Below, in pieces: positions 26,503-35,463 of a DNA stretch of 64,000 bases (the stretch's first letter is position 1; the number at the start of each line of letters is the position of its first letter). The stretch is from Pontibacter ruber (GTDB lineage: Bacteria; Bacteroidota; Bacteroidia; Cytophagales; Hymenobacteraceae). The translations under genes and the position numbers were made by a program. The notes beneath the pieces are model-generated. The model was not told where the DNA came from, did not search any database, and was given only the letters and a program-made list of their open reading frames with translations. The DNA lies in assembly GCF_023630205.1 (NCBI RefSeq), contig NZ_JALPRR010000001.1, forward strand, positions 310,001 through 374,000, given 5' to 3'.

Positions 26503-27615
26503 ATGATGAAGATAAAACAATATTCGCTTTCGGCACTGGCCTGCCTTGCCCTGCTGGCAAGCTGTAACTCCGACAACGAGTCAGGCCCAAGCTCAGATTA
26601 TGACCGCCAGGCCATGCTGAACAATTATGCCGATAACCTGATCGTGCCCGGCTATCAGGCTTTTAACAAAGAAGTAGGCGAGATGACAACGGCCATAAGC
26701 GTTTTCACGACCACTCCATCCGTTACGACACTGGCTGATGCCCGAAAGGAATACCAGGAAGCGTACCTGGCCTGGCAGGATGTAAGTGTTTATGAGTTCG
26801 GGCCGGCCGATGAGCAGATGCTTCGAAACAACCTGAACATTTACCCAACCACCACTACCCAGATCGAGAGCAACATTACAGCAGGCACCTATGATCTGAA
26901 GGCTTCGACAAACTTATCGGCAAAAGGGTTTCCGGCGCTCGATTACCTGCTCTACGGGCAGGCCAGCGAAGCCGCGGTAGTTGACCAGTATACCACTGCA
27001 GCCAGTGCTGCCAACCGTAAAAAATACCTGCAGGATGTAGCAGCCCTGATCAAGCAGCAGACAGAGGCTACCTATACTGGTTGGAGCACCGGAACTGCCA
27101 CTAAAACCTTCAAGGAAGCGGCAGGCACAGCAGTAGGCAGCTCGGCAGGCAACCTGGTTAACCAGCTCAACTCAGACATCGACATTACCAAGCGCTACAA
27201 AGTAGGTATCCCGGCAGGCAAAACGAATGCTGGCACGCCGCTGCCAGACAAAGTAGAAGCATATTACAGTGGCACCTCGCTGGCGCTGCTGGAAAGAAAC
27301 CTGAAAGCTCAGAAGGCGATCTTCCTAGGGCAGTCTGCCACAGGCGTCAACGGCCCGGGACTGGACGATTACCTGGACCACGTGGGCGCCAAGTATAACA
27401 ACCAAACCCTTTCGGCGGCTATCGCGCAGCAGTACGATGCTACCCTGGCTGCTGTAGCTGCCGTGCAAGGGCCCTTATCCCAGGCTGTGACCAGCAACCC
27501 GCAGGCTGTAAGCAAAGTGTATGAAGAACTGCAGAAACTCATCATCCTGACGAAAACGGACATGCCAGCCGCACTGGGTGTAACCATCACTTACACCGAT
27601 AACGACGGCGATTAA
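26503..27615 (+). CDS. Imelysin-family lipoprotein (insulin-cleaving-like peptidase M75 fold)
   Basis: This 370-residue protein has a lipobox LLASC (Cys21) and the imelysin fold. ADARKEYQEAYLAWQDVSVYEFGPAD is typical of the first helical repeat. At the place where EfeO/IrpA-like proteins have GxHxxE, this one reads GFPALDYLLYG, so the His is replaced by Pro and the Glu by Asp; Bacteroidota imelysins often show this form. Imelysin-like proteins take part in iron uptake and peptidase activity is doubtful. It is second in the operon, before HTTM and TonB genes. Confidence 0.9.
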   Translation: MMKIKQYSLSALACLALLASCNSDNESGPSSDYDRQAMLNNYADNLIVPGYQAFNKEVGEMTTAISVFTTTPSVTTLADARKEYQEAYLAWQDVSVYEFGPADEQMLRNNLNIYPTTTTQIESNITAGTYDLKASTNLSAKGFPALDYLLYGQASEAAVVDQYTTAASAANRKKYLQDVAALIKQQTEATYTGWSTGTATKTFKEAAGTAVGSSAGNLVNQLNSDIDITKRYKVGIPAGKTNAGTPLPDKVEAYYSGTSLALLERNLKAQKAIFLGQSATGVNGPGLDDYLDHVGAKYNNQTLSAAIAQQYDATLAAVAAVQGPLSQAVTSNPQAVSKVYEELQKLIILTKTDMPAALGVTITYTDNDGD

Positions 27616-27642
27616 CCCGCATCTACTCCGGAAGTATAAATT

Positions 27643-29025
27643 ATGCTGCAACAGCTGAAGTCATACGTAACTGCCCCGGTATCTGCCGCTCCGCTGGCTG
27701 TATTCCGCATCATCTTCGGAGGGATGATGCTGGGCAGTATCGTACGCTTTATGGCGAAAGGCTGGGTGTACGATCTGTATGTGATGCCGAAAGTATACTT
27801 CCCCTACTATGGCTTTGAATGGGTAAAACCATTGGGCGAAACAGGGATGTATACCTTGTTTGGGCTGATGGCCCTTTCGGCTTTGGGAATCATGCTCGGG
27901 CTGTTTTACCGCTGGTCGGCTACGCTGTTCTTCCTCAGTTTTACCTATGTCGAGCTCATCGACAAAACCAATTACCTGAACCACTACTACTTTGTAAGTA
28001 TAGTGGCCCTGCTGATGATGCTGGTGCCGGCGCACCGCCACTTCTCCCTGGATGTGCTGCGCAGGCCGCAGCTCTGGGTGAGCCAGTTACCGCGCTGGAC
28101 GGTGCTGATCTTTCAGCTGCAACTCGGCCTGGTATACTTTTATGCGGGCGTAGCTAAACTTAACACCGATTGGCTGTTGGAGGCCATGCCGCTGCGCTTC
28201 TGGCTGCCGGCGCACACGCACCTGCCCCTTATCGGGCCGTTGCTGGATAAAGTATGGGTGGCGTACGTTTTCTGCTGGTTCGGCGCTTTTTACGACCTGA
28301 CCATCCCCTTCTTCCTGAGCTGGCGCAAAAGCAGGCCACTGGCGTACCTTACTGTTGTTGTTTTTCATGTACTTACGGCAGTGCTGTTCCAGATCGGCAT
28401 GTTCCCTTATATCATGATGCTAAGCACGCTGGTATTCTTCTCTGCTGGCTTTCATGAAAAGATCCTTAATCTATTGCGCAGCATTGCAAGGGTAAAGTCG
28501 CCGGAAAACACGATCTTTGCACCCGTTTTCAGACCAGTACAAAGCATACTGCTTACGCTGCTGGCTGTGCATTTTGTGTTGCAGGTGCTGGTGCCCTGGC
28601 GCTTTCTACTTTACCCGGATAAGCTATTCTGGACCGAGCAGGGCTACCGTTTTTCGTGGCGCGTGATGCTGATGGAAAAAACAGGGACTGCCTTCTTTTA
28701 TGTGCGCGATCCGCGAACCGGACGGGAAACAGAGATCCACAACCGGGATTACCTGACGGTGAACCAGGAAAAGATGATGGCCACCCAGCCGGACATGCTG
28801 CTGCAGTTTGCCCACATGCTGCGCGATGACTTTAAAGCCAAAGGCATGCCTGCTCCGCAGGTACGCGCCGAAGCATACGTCAGCATGAACGGCCGTGGCA
28901 GCAGGCTCCTGATTAACCCGCAGACAAACCTGGCAGCCGAAGAAGAAAGCTTCCTGCCCAAATACTGGATATTACCTTTTGAAGAAAAAGCACTGCAGCC
29001 CGAAGCTGTGGGGCAAAAAGAATAA
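27643..29025 (+). CDS. HTTM domain membrane protein (vitamin K gamma-carboxylase-like)
   Basis: This 460-residue protein begins with the horizontally transferred transmembrane (HTTM) domain: FRIIFGGMMLGSIVRFMAKGWV, DKTNYLNHYYFVSIVALLMMLVPAHRHFSLD, and VYFYAGVAKLNTDWL. These segments match bacterial homologues of vitamin K-dependent gamma-carboxylase. About eight membrane helices precede a soluble C-terminal part (about 330-460). The substrate in bacteria is unknown. Its place between imelysin and a FecA-like receptor, 2 bases ahead of the latter, ties it to iron uptake. It may modify or assist a partner; that is inference. Confidence 0.88.
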   Translation: MLQQLKSYVTAPVSAAPLAVFRIIFGGMMLGSIVRFMAKGWVYDLYVMPKVYFPYYGFEWVKPLGETGMYTLFGLMALSALGIMLGLFYRWSATLFFLSFTYVELIDKTNYLNHYYFVSIVALLMMLVPAHRHFSLDVLRRPQLWVSQLPRWTVLIFQLQLGLVYFYAGVAKLNTDWLLEAMPLRFWLPAHTHLPLIGPLLDKVWVAYVFCWFGAFYDLTIPFFLSWRKSRPLAYLTVVVFHVLTAVLFQIGMFPYIMMLSTLVFFSAGFHEKILNLLRSIARVKSPENTIFAPVFRPVQSILLTLLAVHFVLQVLVPWRFLLYPDKLFWTEQGYRFSWRVMLMEKTGTAFFYVRDPRTGRETEIHNRDYLTVNQEKMMATQPDMLLQFAHMLRDDFKAKGMPAPQVRAEAYVSMNGRGSRLLINPQTNLAAEEESFLPKYWILPFEEKALQPEAVGQKE

Positions 29026-29027
29026 AC

Positions 29028-31463
29028 ATGCGCTTACTGCTCACATTTATACTTGTAATAGGCAGCCTGCAACTCACACTGGCTCAAACCTATAGTATCT
29101 CCGGCACTATCTCGAATGCCAATTCAAAACAACCTGTTCCGCTTGCCGAAGTGCTGCTTACCAACAACGGAAGCATCACGAAAGCGGATGCCAGGGGCAA
29201 CTATACGATCAGTGGCTTAGCCTCCGGCACTTATACCTTAACAGCTTATAGCCTGGGGCTGGGCAGCGCAACGCAGCAGGTAACCATCAGCAATGCCAAT
29301 GTAACCTTGCACTTCGATCTGAAGCCATTGGAAGGAAAGCTAAGCGAGGTAAAAGTAAAAGGGGAGCGCGAGAAGACCTTTGGCATTACCCGCCTGAACT
29401 CCGTGGAAGGAGCTGCCATTTACGAAGGCAAAAAGAGCGAAGTGGTGGTGCTAAACGACATCACAGCCAACAAAGCCACCAACAACAGCCGCCAGGTGTT
29501 TGCCAAGGTAGCCGGCCTTAATATCTGGGAGAGCGACGGTGCCGGTCTGCAGCTCGGCATCGGAGGACGCGGCCTCAGCCCGAACCGTACCTCCAACTTC
29601 AATACCCGCCAGAACGGCTACGACATTTCTGCCGATGCACTTGGCTACCCCGAAAGTTACTACACCCCTCCTACCGAGGCGCTGGACCGGATCGAGGTAG
29701 TGCGCGGTGCGGCATCGCTGCAGTATGGCACGCAGTTCGGCGGCATGATCAACTTTGTGATGAAGGAAGGCCCCGAAGACAAGCCATTCGAGCTGACTAG
29801 CCGCCAGACCGTCGGCTCCTGGGGTTTTCTGAACACCTTTAACAGCATAGGCGGCAGCAAAGGCAAGTTTCATTACTACGGCTACTACCAATACAAACGC
29901 GGCGATGGCTGGCGCGACAATTCTGAATTTAACGCTCACACAGCTTTCAGCTCTATACATTACAAGCCAAACGACAGACTGGAGATCGGCTTTGATTATA
30001 CCTACATGGATTACCTGGCGCAGCAGCCGGGCGGATTGACGGATGCGGCCTTTAAGCAGGATGCACGGCAATCGGTGCGGGAGCGCAACTGGTTTAAGGT
30101 GAACTGGAATCTACTGGCCCTGACGCTGGACTACCGCCTGAGCGAGCGCACCAAGCTGAACGTGCGCAATTTCGGCTTGGTGGCACAGCGCGATGCCTTG
30201 GGATACCTGGAGAAGATCAACCGGCCTGACCCGATGGAGGAGCGCCTGCTGTTGCAGGACAAGTTCCGCAACTTTGGCAACGAAACGCGCCTGATTCACC
30301 GCTACGACCTGCTGGGCAGTTTCTCTACCCTTCTGGTGGGTACGCGCTATTACCACGGCTTTACCGATCAGAAACAAGGCTATGGCTCTGCCGGATCCGA
30401 CGCTGATTTCAGGTACTATCCCGACAACGGCAACCCCGACATTTCTGACTACGACTACCCAAGCCGCAACCTGTCTGTATTTGCAGAGAACATTTTCAAC
30501 ATCACTCCAAAGCTAAGTATAACGCCGGGTGTCCGCTACGAGTGGATCAAAACCAAAGCAGAAGGTCGCTACGATGTGATCAGCAAAGACCAGGCGGGTA
30601 ATATCCTGTACGAGGAGCGTATACCGGAAAGCCGCACCAATACGCGCGGGCTGGTGCTGTTCGGATTGGGAGTTAGTTACAAGCAAACCGATCACCTTGA
30701 AGTATACGGCAACTATTCTCAGAACTACCGCGCGATCAACTTCAACGATATGCGGATCGTGAACTCCAACATACAGGTTGACCCTTATCTTCAGGACGAG
30801 AAGGGATATAGTACTGATCTGGGTGTGCGCGGTGGTATTGCAGACGTGATCAACTTCGACTTTAGTATTTTTAACCTGATGTATGATAACCGCATAGGGC
30901 TGAAATCGGAAAAAGATACTGTTATGTACAGAACTTACCTGCTACGCCAAAACATAGGCAAGGCACGTAACCGAGGTATAGAGACATTTGCCGAAGTTGA
31001 TATCCTGAAGCTGATCTACGGAAAGCAGCATCGTACCGGGCTCTCTGCCTTCTCCAACTTGACGCTGGTAGACACTAGGTATACCAGCCCGAACAAAGCC
31101 ATCGATGGTAATAAAGTGGAACTGGCACCTGCGTTCATTGCCAAGACTGGTTTGTCTTTCAGGCAAAAAAACTTCAAGCTGTCTTACCAGTACGCCTACA
31201 CTTCCAGCCAGTATACCGATGCAGAAAACACAGGTAGTAACCCGGGAGATATAGACTTAACCGCTGTGTTTGGTGAGATTCCGGCTTACTGGGTAATGGA
31301 TTTGTCAGGAAGCTATACTTACAAGCGCCTCACGTTGGAATCTGGTATCAATAACCTGACCGATAACCGCTACTTCACGCGTCGTGCTACAGCTTATCCC
31401 GGCCCTGGCATTATCCCGTCAGATGCGCGAAATTACTATGTAACCCTGCAGTTCAAGTTATAA
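29028..31463 (+). CDS. TonB-dependent receptor, FecA-like (ferric-citrate-type)
   Basis: This 811-residue outer-membrane receptor has a signal peptide (1-19, ending LTLAQ), a carboxypeptidase-regulatory-like domain (about 23-100), a plug domain with RQVFAKVAGLNIWESDGAGLQLGIGGRG, and a 22-strand barrel. The plug wording (RIEVVRGAASLQYGTQFGGMINFVMK) is that of the Fe(III)-dicitrate receptor group. Transport needs TonB-ExbBD energy, encoded elsewhere. It is last in the operon. Ferric citrate as ligand is probable but not certain; other ferric chelates are possible. Confidence 0.92.
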   Translation: MRLLLTFILVIGSLQLTLAQTYSISGTISNANSKQPVPLAEVLLTNNGSITKADARGNYTISGLASGTYTLTAYSLGLGSATQQVTISNANVTLHFDLKPLEGKLSEVKVKGEREKTFGITRLNSVEGAAIYEGKKSEVVVLNDITANKATNNSRQVFAKVAGLNIWESDGAGLQLGIGGRGLSPNRTSNFNTRQNGYDISADALGYPESYYTPPTEALDRIEVVRGAASLQYGTQFGGMINFVMKEGPEDKPFELTSRQTVGSWGFLNTFNSIGGSKGKFHYYGYYQYKRGDGWRDNSEFNAHTAFSSIHYKPNDRLEIGFDYTYMDYLAQQPGGLTDAAFKQDARQSVRERNWFKVNWNLLALTLDYRLSERTKLNVRNFGLVAQRDALGYLEKINRPDPMEERLLLQDKFRNFGNETRLIHRYDLLGSFSTLLVGTRYYHGFTDQKQGYGSAGSDADFRYYPDNGNPDISDYDYPSRNLSVFAENIFNITPKLSITPGVRYEWIKTKAEGRYDVISKDQAGNILYEERIPESRTNTRGLVLFGLGVSYKQTDHLEVYGNYSQNYRAINFNDMRIVNSNIQVDPYLQDEKGYSTDLGVRGGIADVINFDFSIFNLMYDNRIGLKSEKDTVMYRTYLLRQNIGKARNRGIETFAEVDILKLIYGKQHRTGLSAFSNLTLVDTRYTSPNKAIDGNKVELAPAFIAKTGLSFRQKNFKLSYQYAYTSSQYTDAENTGSNPGDIDLTAVFGEIPAYWVMDLSGSYTYKRLTLESGINNLTDNRYFTRRATAYPGPGIIPSDARNYYVTLQFKL

Positions 31464-31529
31464 CCGAAGCGGCAGGAGCAACATCAACAGGCTTTCGTAT
31501 AGCTTACTAAGTATAAGAGGAGAATTTAG

Positions 31530-31555
31530 CACGAAGCACCGGATGGTGCTTCGTG
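31530..31555 (+). terminator. Perfect hairpin after the TonB receptor gene
   Basis: An 11-bp stem CACGAAGCACC (31530-31540) pairs with 31545-31555 across a GGAT loop. There is no strong T-run, so it may serve as an RNA 3' stabiliser rather than a terminator. Confidence 0.5.
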
Positions 31556-31593
31556 GCTTGCGGCTTTTGCGAAAGCGACAAGCTACTTAAAAC

Positions 31594-31630
31594 AAAAAGC
31601 CTGCAAACTTATCGTTTGCAGGCTTTTTTC
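31594..31630. terminator. Bidirectional terminator between iron operon and tRNA-Ser
   Basis: A perfect 15-bp stem (31594-31608 with 31614-31628) has a 5-base loop, with A-runs and T-runs at the ends. It serves the convergent TonB receptor and tRNA transcripts. Confidence 0.85.
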
Positions 31631-31647
31631 TGTAGTATCGCTACCAG

Positions 31648-31732
31648 CAGAGAGTGAGGGATTCGAACCCCCGGACCTGTTACAGTCAACGGTTTTCAAG
31701 ACCGCCGCGTTCGACCACTCCGCCAACTCTCT
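31648..31732 (-). tRNA. tRNA-Ser (anticodon UGA)
   Basis: The 85-base gene folds with a 7-bp acceptor stem (AGAGAGT with ACTCTCT), discriminator G, anticodon stem GCGGT/ACCGT and loop CTTGAAA giving anticodon TGA. It has a long variable arm as expected for serine, and a T-loop with GTTCGAATC. CCA is not encoded. A canonical promoter lies directly upstream on the minus strand (31746-31776). The T-arm and length exclude leucine. Confidence 0.95.
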
Positions 31733-31745
31733 AATTAATCTTGCA

Positions 31746-31776
31746 CAAAAGTATAGTGCCCGACTGAATTTTCAAA
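31746..31776 (-). promoter_or_regulatory. Promoter of tRNA-Ser
   Basis: Read on the minus strand: TTTG at 31776-31773, then 19 bases, then TACTTTTG at 31753-31746. Both elements match the Bacteroidota housekeeping consensus exactly. The start site would lie about 7 bases before the mature tRNA. The -7 box overlaps a copy of the TATACTT word. Confidence 0.7.
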
Positions 31777-32027
31777 ACTATACGATAATATTTTTCGCCA
31801 GTTTTGCAGTATAATCTACAACCATTTGAATGTCAAAGAGAAAATTTTTAACCATTTATTTTACCTGCAGCAAAAGCAGCAGTCTAACACAAGCTGCAGT
31901 ATAGCTTTTCCTTTTCCATTACTACTTCACTGCTGGAAATTTACCTGACTGCCGGTTTATACCTTCCAAAGTATGAATCTTAGCTTCTCTTTCGTACTCT
32001 TACCCTAACAGGGCAGTATGCCAGATA
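31777..32027. other. AT-rich spacer between tRNA promoter and YihY gene
   Basis: I see no gene here. It carries several copies of the TATA-containing short word and no strong hairpin; the convergent end of the YihY gene lies at 32028. Confidence 0.4.
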
Positions 32028-32993
32028 TTACTTGGTTACTTTCGCGCTGGTGCGGATGCTTTTACGGGTAAGGCGCTTGGTGACGGTGTCGATGCTTACA
32101 TTGATTTCAAAGCCCAGTATGAGGATCATCGAAATAAAATCGAGCCAGATCATCAGACCGATCAGCGCGCCGATGGAGCCATAGAATTTGTTGTAAGTAT
32201 CGAAAGCACTGATGTAGAGCGAAAACACCATCGACACCAGAAAAATAAGCCCGGTAGCCACTACCGCTCCTGCCGAAATAAAAGGCCACTTGTCCTGGAT
32301 AGCCGGCACATAATAATAGATGAGCGCAGTGGCAAGCAGGAACAGCAGGATGATCGCGATATACTTCAGGATCACGATCAAAGTATAAGTATAGGTCTCG
32401 GTCACCACCTCGTAAAACACCAGCACATCCAGTATCCATTGCCCGAAGAAAATGGCCGAAACCGCCAGCAGAAGTATAAATGACAAGGCTACTGTGAGCA
32501 ACGTCGCGATCAGTCTTTTTTTGAAGTAGGTGCGCTTGTAAAAGGTATGATACTTCTTATCGAATGCGTCCATCAGCGACATGATGCCGTTGGTGGAAAG
32601 TATAAGCGCAAACAAAAAACCAAACGATAGCAAGCCCCCGCGTGGTTTGTTCACAATGTCGTCGATCGTTCCGTAAGCTACGGTATACATCTCCTCCGGC
32701 AGAAAATCCGAAAGAAAGCTCAGGATACTCTCCCCCAAATCCAGCGACAGGATGCTGGGGATGTAGGGGATCAGCGTAAAAAGGAAAATGATGGTCGGGA
32801 AGATGGCCAGCGTAAAGTTGAAGGCCATGTACGAAGCCCGCTTGGTAACAGAATCGAGCCGGAGCTCGCCCAACAGAACGTCCGCTACCTCGTACACCGA
32901 AGATTGCCCGTTGTTAAAACGCCATTTCTTCAGGAACACGATAAATTTGCGGTACGCACGGCGGCGCTTCAGGTATTGCTGGTTTAGCCTCAT
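32028..32993 (-). CDS. YihY/BrkB family inner-membrane protein
   Basis: This 321-residue polytopic protein matches the YihY/virulence factor BrkB family (once called RNase BN, a name now withdrawn). It has a basic N-terminus, then about six membrane helices with MAFNFTLAIFPTIIFLFTLIPYIPS, the conserved FGFLFALILSTNGIMSLMDAFDKKYH and GSIGALIGLMIWLDFISMILILGFEINV. Function is unknown; some members have been linked to lipid or envelope transport. Its start codon overlaps the thioesterase stop by 4 bases (ATGA), so the two are coupled. Confidence 0.9.
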   Translation of the reverse strand: MRLNQQYLKRRRAYRKFIVFLKKWRFNNGQSSVYEVADVLLGELRLDSVTKRASYMAFNFTLAIFPTIIFLFTLIPYIPSILSLDLGESILSFLSDFLPEEMYTVAYGTIDDIVNKPRGGLLSFGFLFALILSTNGIMSLMDAFDKKYHTFYKRTYFKKRLIATLLTVALSFILLLAVSAIFFGQWILDVLVFYEVVTETYTYTLIVILKYIAIILLFLLATALIYYYVPAIQDKWPFISAGAVVATGLIFLVSMVFSLYISAFDTYNKFYGSIGALIGLMIWLDFISMILILGFEINVSIDTVTKRLTRKSIRTSAKVTK

Positions 32994-33403
32994 TCGGTAA
33001 AATACGCGTCCAACTTCTGGTGAATCAGCTCCGGCACTGCTGTAGGTCTGCCTGTCTTCATATCGACAAACACCATTGTGGTTTCGCCTACGTTCAGCAG
33101 CGTCTGCTCCTCGTTGTATACTTCGTACTCAAACTTTATACGGGTACCGTGCGGCTTGTGCTTAAGCAACAGCTTTATCGTGAGCAGATCGTCGTACTTT
33201 GCCGGCCGGATGTACTTGCATTTGAGCTCCAGCACCGGCATCATGGTACCGGTCGCTTCCATCTCCTTGTAATGTATGCCCAGCTTTCTGAACACCTCCG
33301 TACGGGCTACCTCGTAGTAGGCGCCGTAATTGCCGTAGTATACATAACCCATCTGGTCGGTTTCCGCATACCGCACGCGTATCTGTACCTCTGATTCGAA
33401 CAT
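32990..33403 (-). CDS. Acyl-CoA thioesterase, YbgC/4HBT hotdog family
   Basis: This 137-residue hotdog-fold enzyme hydrolyses acyl-CoA or acyl-ACP thioesters in the cytoplasm. RYAETDQMGYVYYGNYGAYYEVAR is the 4-hydroxybenzoyl-CoA thioesterase signature, with the catalytic Asp in ETDQMG (about residue 16). The length is typical. It sits upstream of yihY with a 4-base overlap. A heptad repeat array starts 10 bases upstream of its ATG, so the array may lie in its leader. The substrate chain length is not predictable. Confidence 0.9.
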   Translation of the reverse strand: MFESEVQIRVRYAETDQMGYVYYGNYGAYYEVARTEVFRKLGIHYKEMEATGTMMPVLELKCKYIRPAKYDDLLTIKLLLKHKPHGTRIKFEYEVYNEEQTLLNVGETTMVFVDMKTGRPTAVPELIHQKLDAYFTE

Positions 33404-33412
33404 GTTAATTGC

Positions 33413-33531
33413 TGATTGTTGGTTGTTGATTGTTGATCATTGATTGCTCTCTCAGTTATACTTAAACAATGCTTGTACCTCATGTAGCAAAGCAGGAGAA
33501 AAAACAATCATCAATTAACAATCAACAATTA
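33413..33531. repeat. Inverted pair of 7-bp tandem arrays
   Basis: The left array is five heptads TGRTTGT-like at 33413-33447. The right array has four heptads ACAATYA-like at 33504-33531, its reverse complement family. The final heptad contains the stop codon (TAA on minus) of the mltG gene. About 55 unique bases lie between the arms. It fills the gap between mltG and the thioesterase gene. Confidence 0.75.
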
Positions 33532-34590
33532 CTTTAAGATGTTTCTTTCCGTAAGGGCGCGCTGGTAGCGGCGGGCATTATCCAGGTGCTGTGCCTGTGT
33601 TACGGCAAAACTATGGTATCCGGAAAAATCTTCTTTTGCGCAGAAGTAGATATAGTCGTGCTGCTCCGGATTCAGCACCGCGTCGATGCTGGATATGTTC
33701 GGCATGTTGATCGGGCCCGGAGGAAGGCCTTTATACTTATAGGTATTGTAAGGAGAATCGAATACCAGGTGTTTGTTGAGTACCCGACGGATGGTAAAAT
33801 CACGCACGGCGAACACCACGGTCGGGTCAGCCTGCAGCAACATCCCTTTTTCCAGGCGGTTCAGGTATACGCCTGCCACACGTGGCTTTTCGTCGTTCTT
33901 GATGGTTTCAGCCTGCACAATGGAAGCCAAGGTAGACACTTCCTTTTGCGACAGCCCCAGCTTCTCGGCTTTGGCTTTGCGCTCGGCTGTCCAGAACTTA
34001 TCATACTCGGTCTTCATGCGCTGCATCAGTTCCGGCGCTGTTATGGTCCAGTATACCTCGTAGGTATTCGGGACAAACATACTTACCACGTTGGCGGTAT
34101 CAAACCCGAGTGTCTGCAGGTAGGCCTGGTCATTGAGCAGGCTGTCCAGCTCACTCTGCTCCGGCTCTACTTCGGCAGCCAGCTTTTCGGCCAGTTGGCT
34201 GCGCAGGCGGATGTTTGTAAATGTCAGTTTTACCGGATCCTGCTCCCCGAGGCGCAGCACCCCGATCAGTTGGCGGTTGCCCCAGCCATTTTCGAGCTTG
34301 TAACGGCCTGGCTTTACCAGTTTGTCATAGTCCATGAGCTTGGCCATAAAGCGCAGCGATAACTTGTCGATGATGGTACCGGTTGCTTCTACCGAATCAA
34401 GCGCCTGTGAGTAGGTGGCTCCGGTCGGGATATGCACATAAGTTTCCTGGCCTTTGGTGTCTACGTTGGGGGTGTACACGATCTGGTAGGCGTAATAGGA
34501 AAAACTGACAAACAGGAACAGGAACAGCACAATAAGCCCCGGTATCAGTTTACTTTTCTCTTTTCTTTTTTTAGGAGTGGTTGTAGCCAT
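33529..34590 (-). CDS. mltG: Endolytic transglycosylase MltG
   Basis: I choose the ATG at 34588-34590 (MATTTPKKRKEKS), giving 353 residues; the longer frame adds ten residues unlike the family. A basic cytoplasmic tip precedes one membrane helix (about 20-37: LIVLFLFLFVSFSYYAYQ). LysM-like and YceG catalytic domains follow. The catalytic Glu lies in LASIVQAETIKNDEKPRVAGVYLNRL, followed by ADPTVVFA. MltG cleaves nascent peptidoglycan strands and limits their length. It is complete. Its stop codon lies in a heptad array. Confidence 0.93.
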   Translation of the reverse strand: MATTTPKKRKEKSKLIPGLIVLFLFLFVSFSYYAYQIVYTPNVDTKGQETYVHIPTGATYSQALDSVEATGTIIDKLSLRFMAKLMDYDKLVKPGRYKLENGWGNRQLIGVLRLGEQDPVKLTFTNIRLRSQLAEKLAAEVEPEQSELDSLLNDQAYLQTLGFDTANVVSMFVPNTYEVYWTITAPELMQRMKTEYDKFWTAERKAKAEKLGLSQKEVSTLASIVQAETIKNDEKPRVAGVYLNRLEKGMLLQADPTVVFAVRDFTIRRVLNKHLVFDSPYNTYKYKGLPPGPINMPNISSIDAVLNPEQHDYIYFCAKEDFSGYHSFAVTQAQHLDNARRYQRALTERNILK

Positions 34591-34670
34591 AGTTGGTAAA
34601 GGCGCAGCAGCACAAAGCAACGCGCCGGTTGTTATTCAAGCCCCAAAAATAACACTTATGTTGCTAATTG

Positions 34671-34702
34671 TGAATGAGTGGGTGTGTGATTGAGCGAATT
34701 AT
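34671..34702. repeat. Degenerate 8-bp tandem array
   Basis: Four octads of the type TGAATGAG/TGATTGAG lie at 34671-34678, 34679-34686, 34687-34694 and 34695-34702. They are the same unit as at 8323. The array sits in the divergent gap between mltG and the yciO-like gene. No inverted partner is seen and no stop codon is involved. Confidence 0.6.
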
Positions 34703-34835
34703 CTTTACTGATCCGCTTAAACAGTGCTCCAGAGCAGATTGGCAAGTCAAGGTATGATGTACACTCCGAAAACGTTTGCCCCGGTAAAAGAGTATGCCTA
34801 TCTTAAATTGCTACTTTTAAAACAAGTATAAAACT

Positions 34836-35462
34836 ATGGCCAACGCAATCTTCATGAAAATTCACCCGGATAATCCGCAGGAGAACAAGATCAGGGAAGC
34901 AGCAGAAATTCTTCGCAAAGGCGGCGTGATCATTTATCCTACCGATACTATTTACGGGCTAGGCTGCGACATTCACAATGCGCGCGCGATAGAACGTGTC
35001 TGCCAGATCAAGGGCGTAAAGCCTGACAAGGTAAACCTGTCCTTTATCTGCTCAGACCTTACCCACATCTCTGATTACGCCCGGATCGACACGCCTACTT
35101 ATAAGGTAATGAAAAAAGCATTGCCCGGCCCTTTCACCTTTGTGCTGGACGCTACCAGCAATGCACCCAAGTATGCGACTGCTAAAAAGAAGACGGTAGG
35201 CATACGGGTACCCGACAATAAAATTGCGCTGGCACTTGTAGCCGAACTGGGCAACCCCATCATCTCTACCTCTGTCCGCGACGAAGACGAGGTTGTAGAA
35301 TACAGCACTGACCCGGAGCTGATCTATGAAAAGTATAGAAACCTGGTAGATCTGGTAATTGACGGAGGCTATGGCAACAACGTGGCTTCTACGGTAGTGG
35401 ACGCCTCAAACAATTTTGAGGTGCTCAGAGAAGGTGCCGGGGATATTGAGCAGTACCTTTAA
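34836..35462 (+). CDS. YciO/YrdC-fold protein (Sua5/TsaC superfamily, YciO branch)
   Basis: This 208-residue protein matches the YrdC fold: KGGVIIYPTDTIYGLGC (about 28-44), PGPFTFVLDA, and KTVGIRVPDN. Details favour the YciO branch over TsaC: the opening IHPDNPQ, the STS followed by charged residues instead of STSAN, and the ending VLREGAGDIEQYL. TsaC makes threonylcarbamoyl-AMP for tRNA t6A; YciO proteins are weak or uncertain in that reaction. A dedicated TsaC may be elsewhere. A heptad array begins one base after its stop. The family is certain, the branch probable. Confidence 0.85.
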   Translation: MANAIFMKIHPDNPQENKIREAAEILRKGGVIIYPTDTIYGLGCDIHNARAIERVCQIKGVKPDKVNLSFICSDLTHISDYARIDTPTYKVMKKALPGPFTFVLDATSNAPKYATAKKKTVGIRVPDNKIALALVAELGNPIISTSVRDEDEVVEYSTDPELIYEKYRNLVDLVIDGGYGNNVASTVVDASNNFEVLREGAGDIEQYL

Positions 35463-35463
35463 A

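Noticed and set aside
33413-33531. Tandem short repeats considered as a CRISPR array
   Set aside because: Units are 7 bases and contiguous, with no spacers and no cas genes near.
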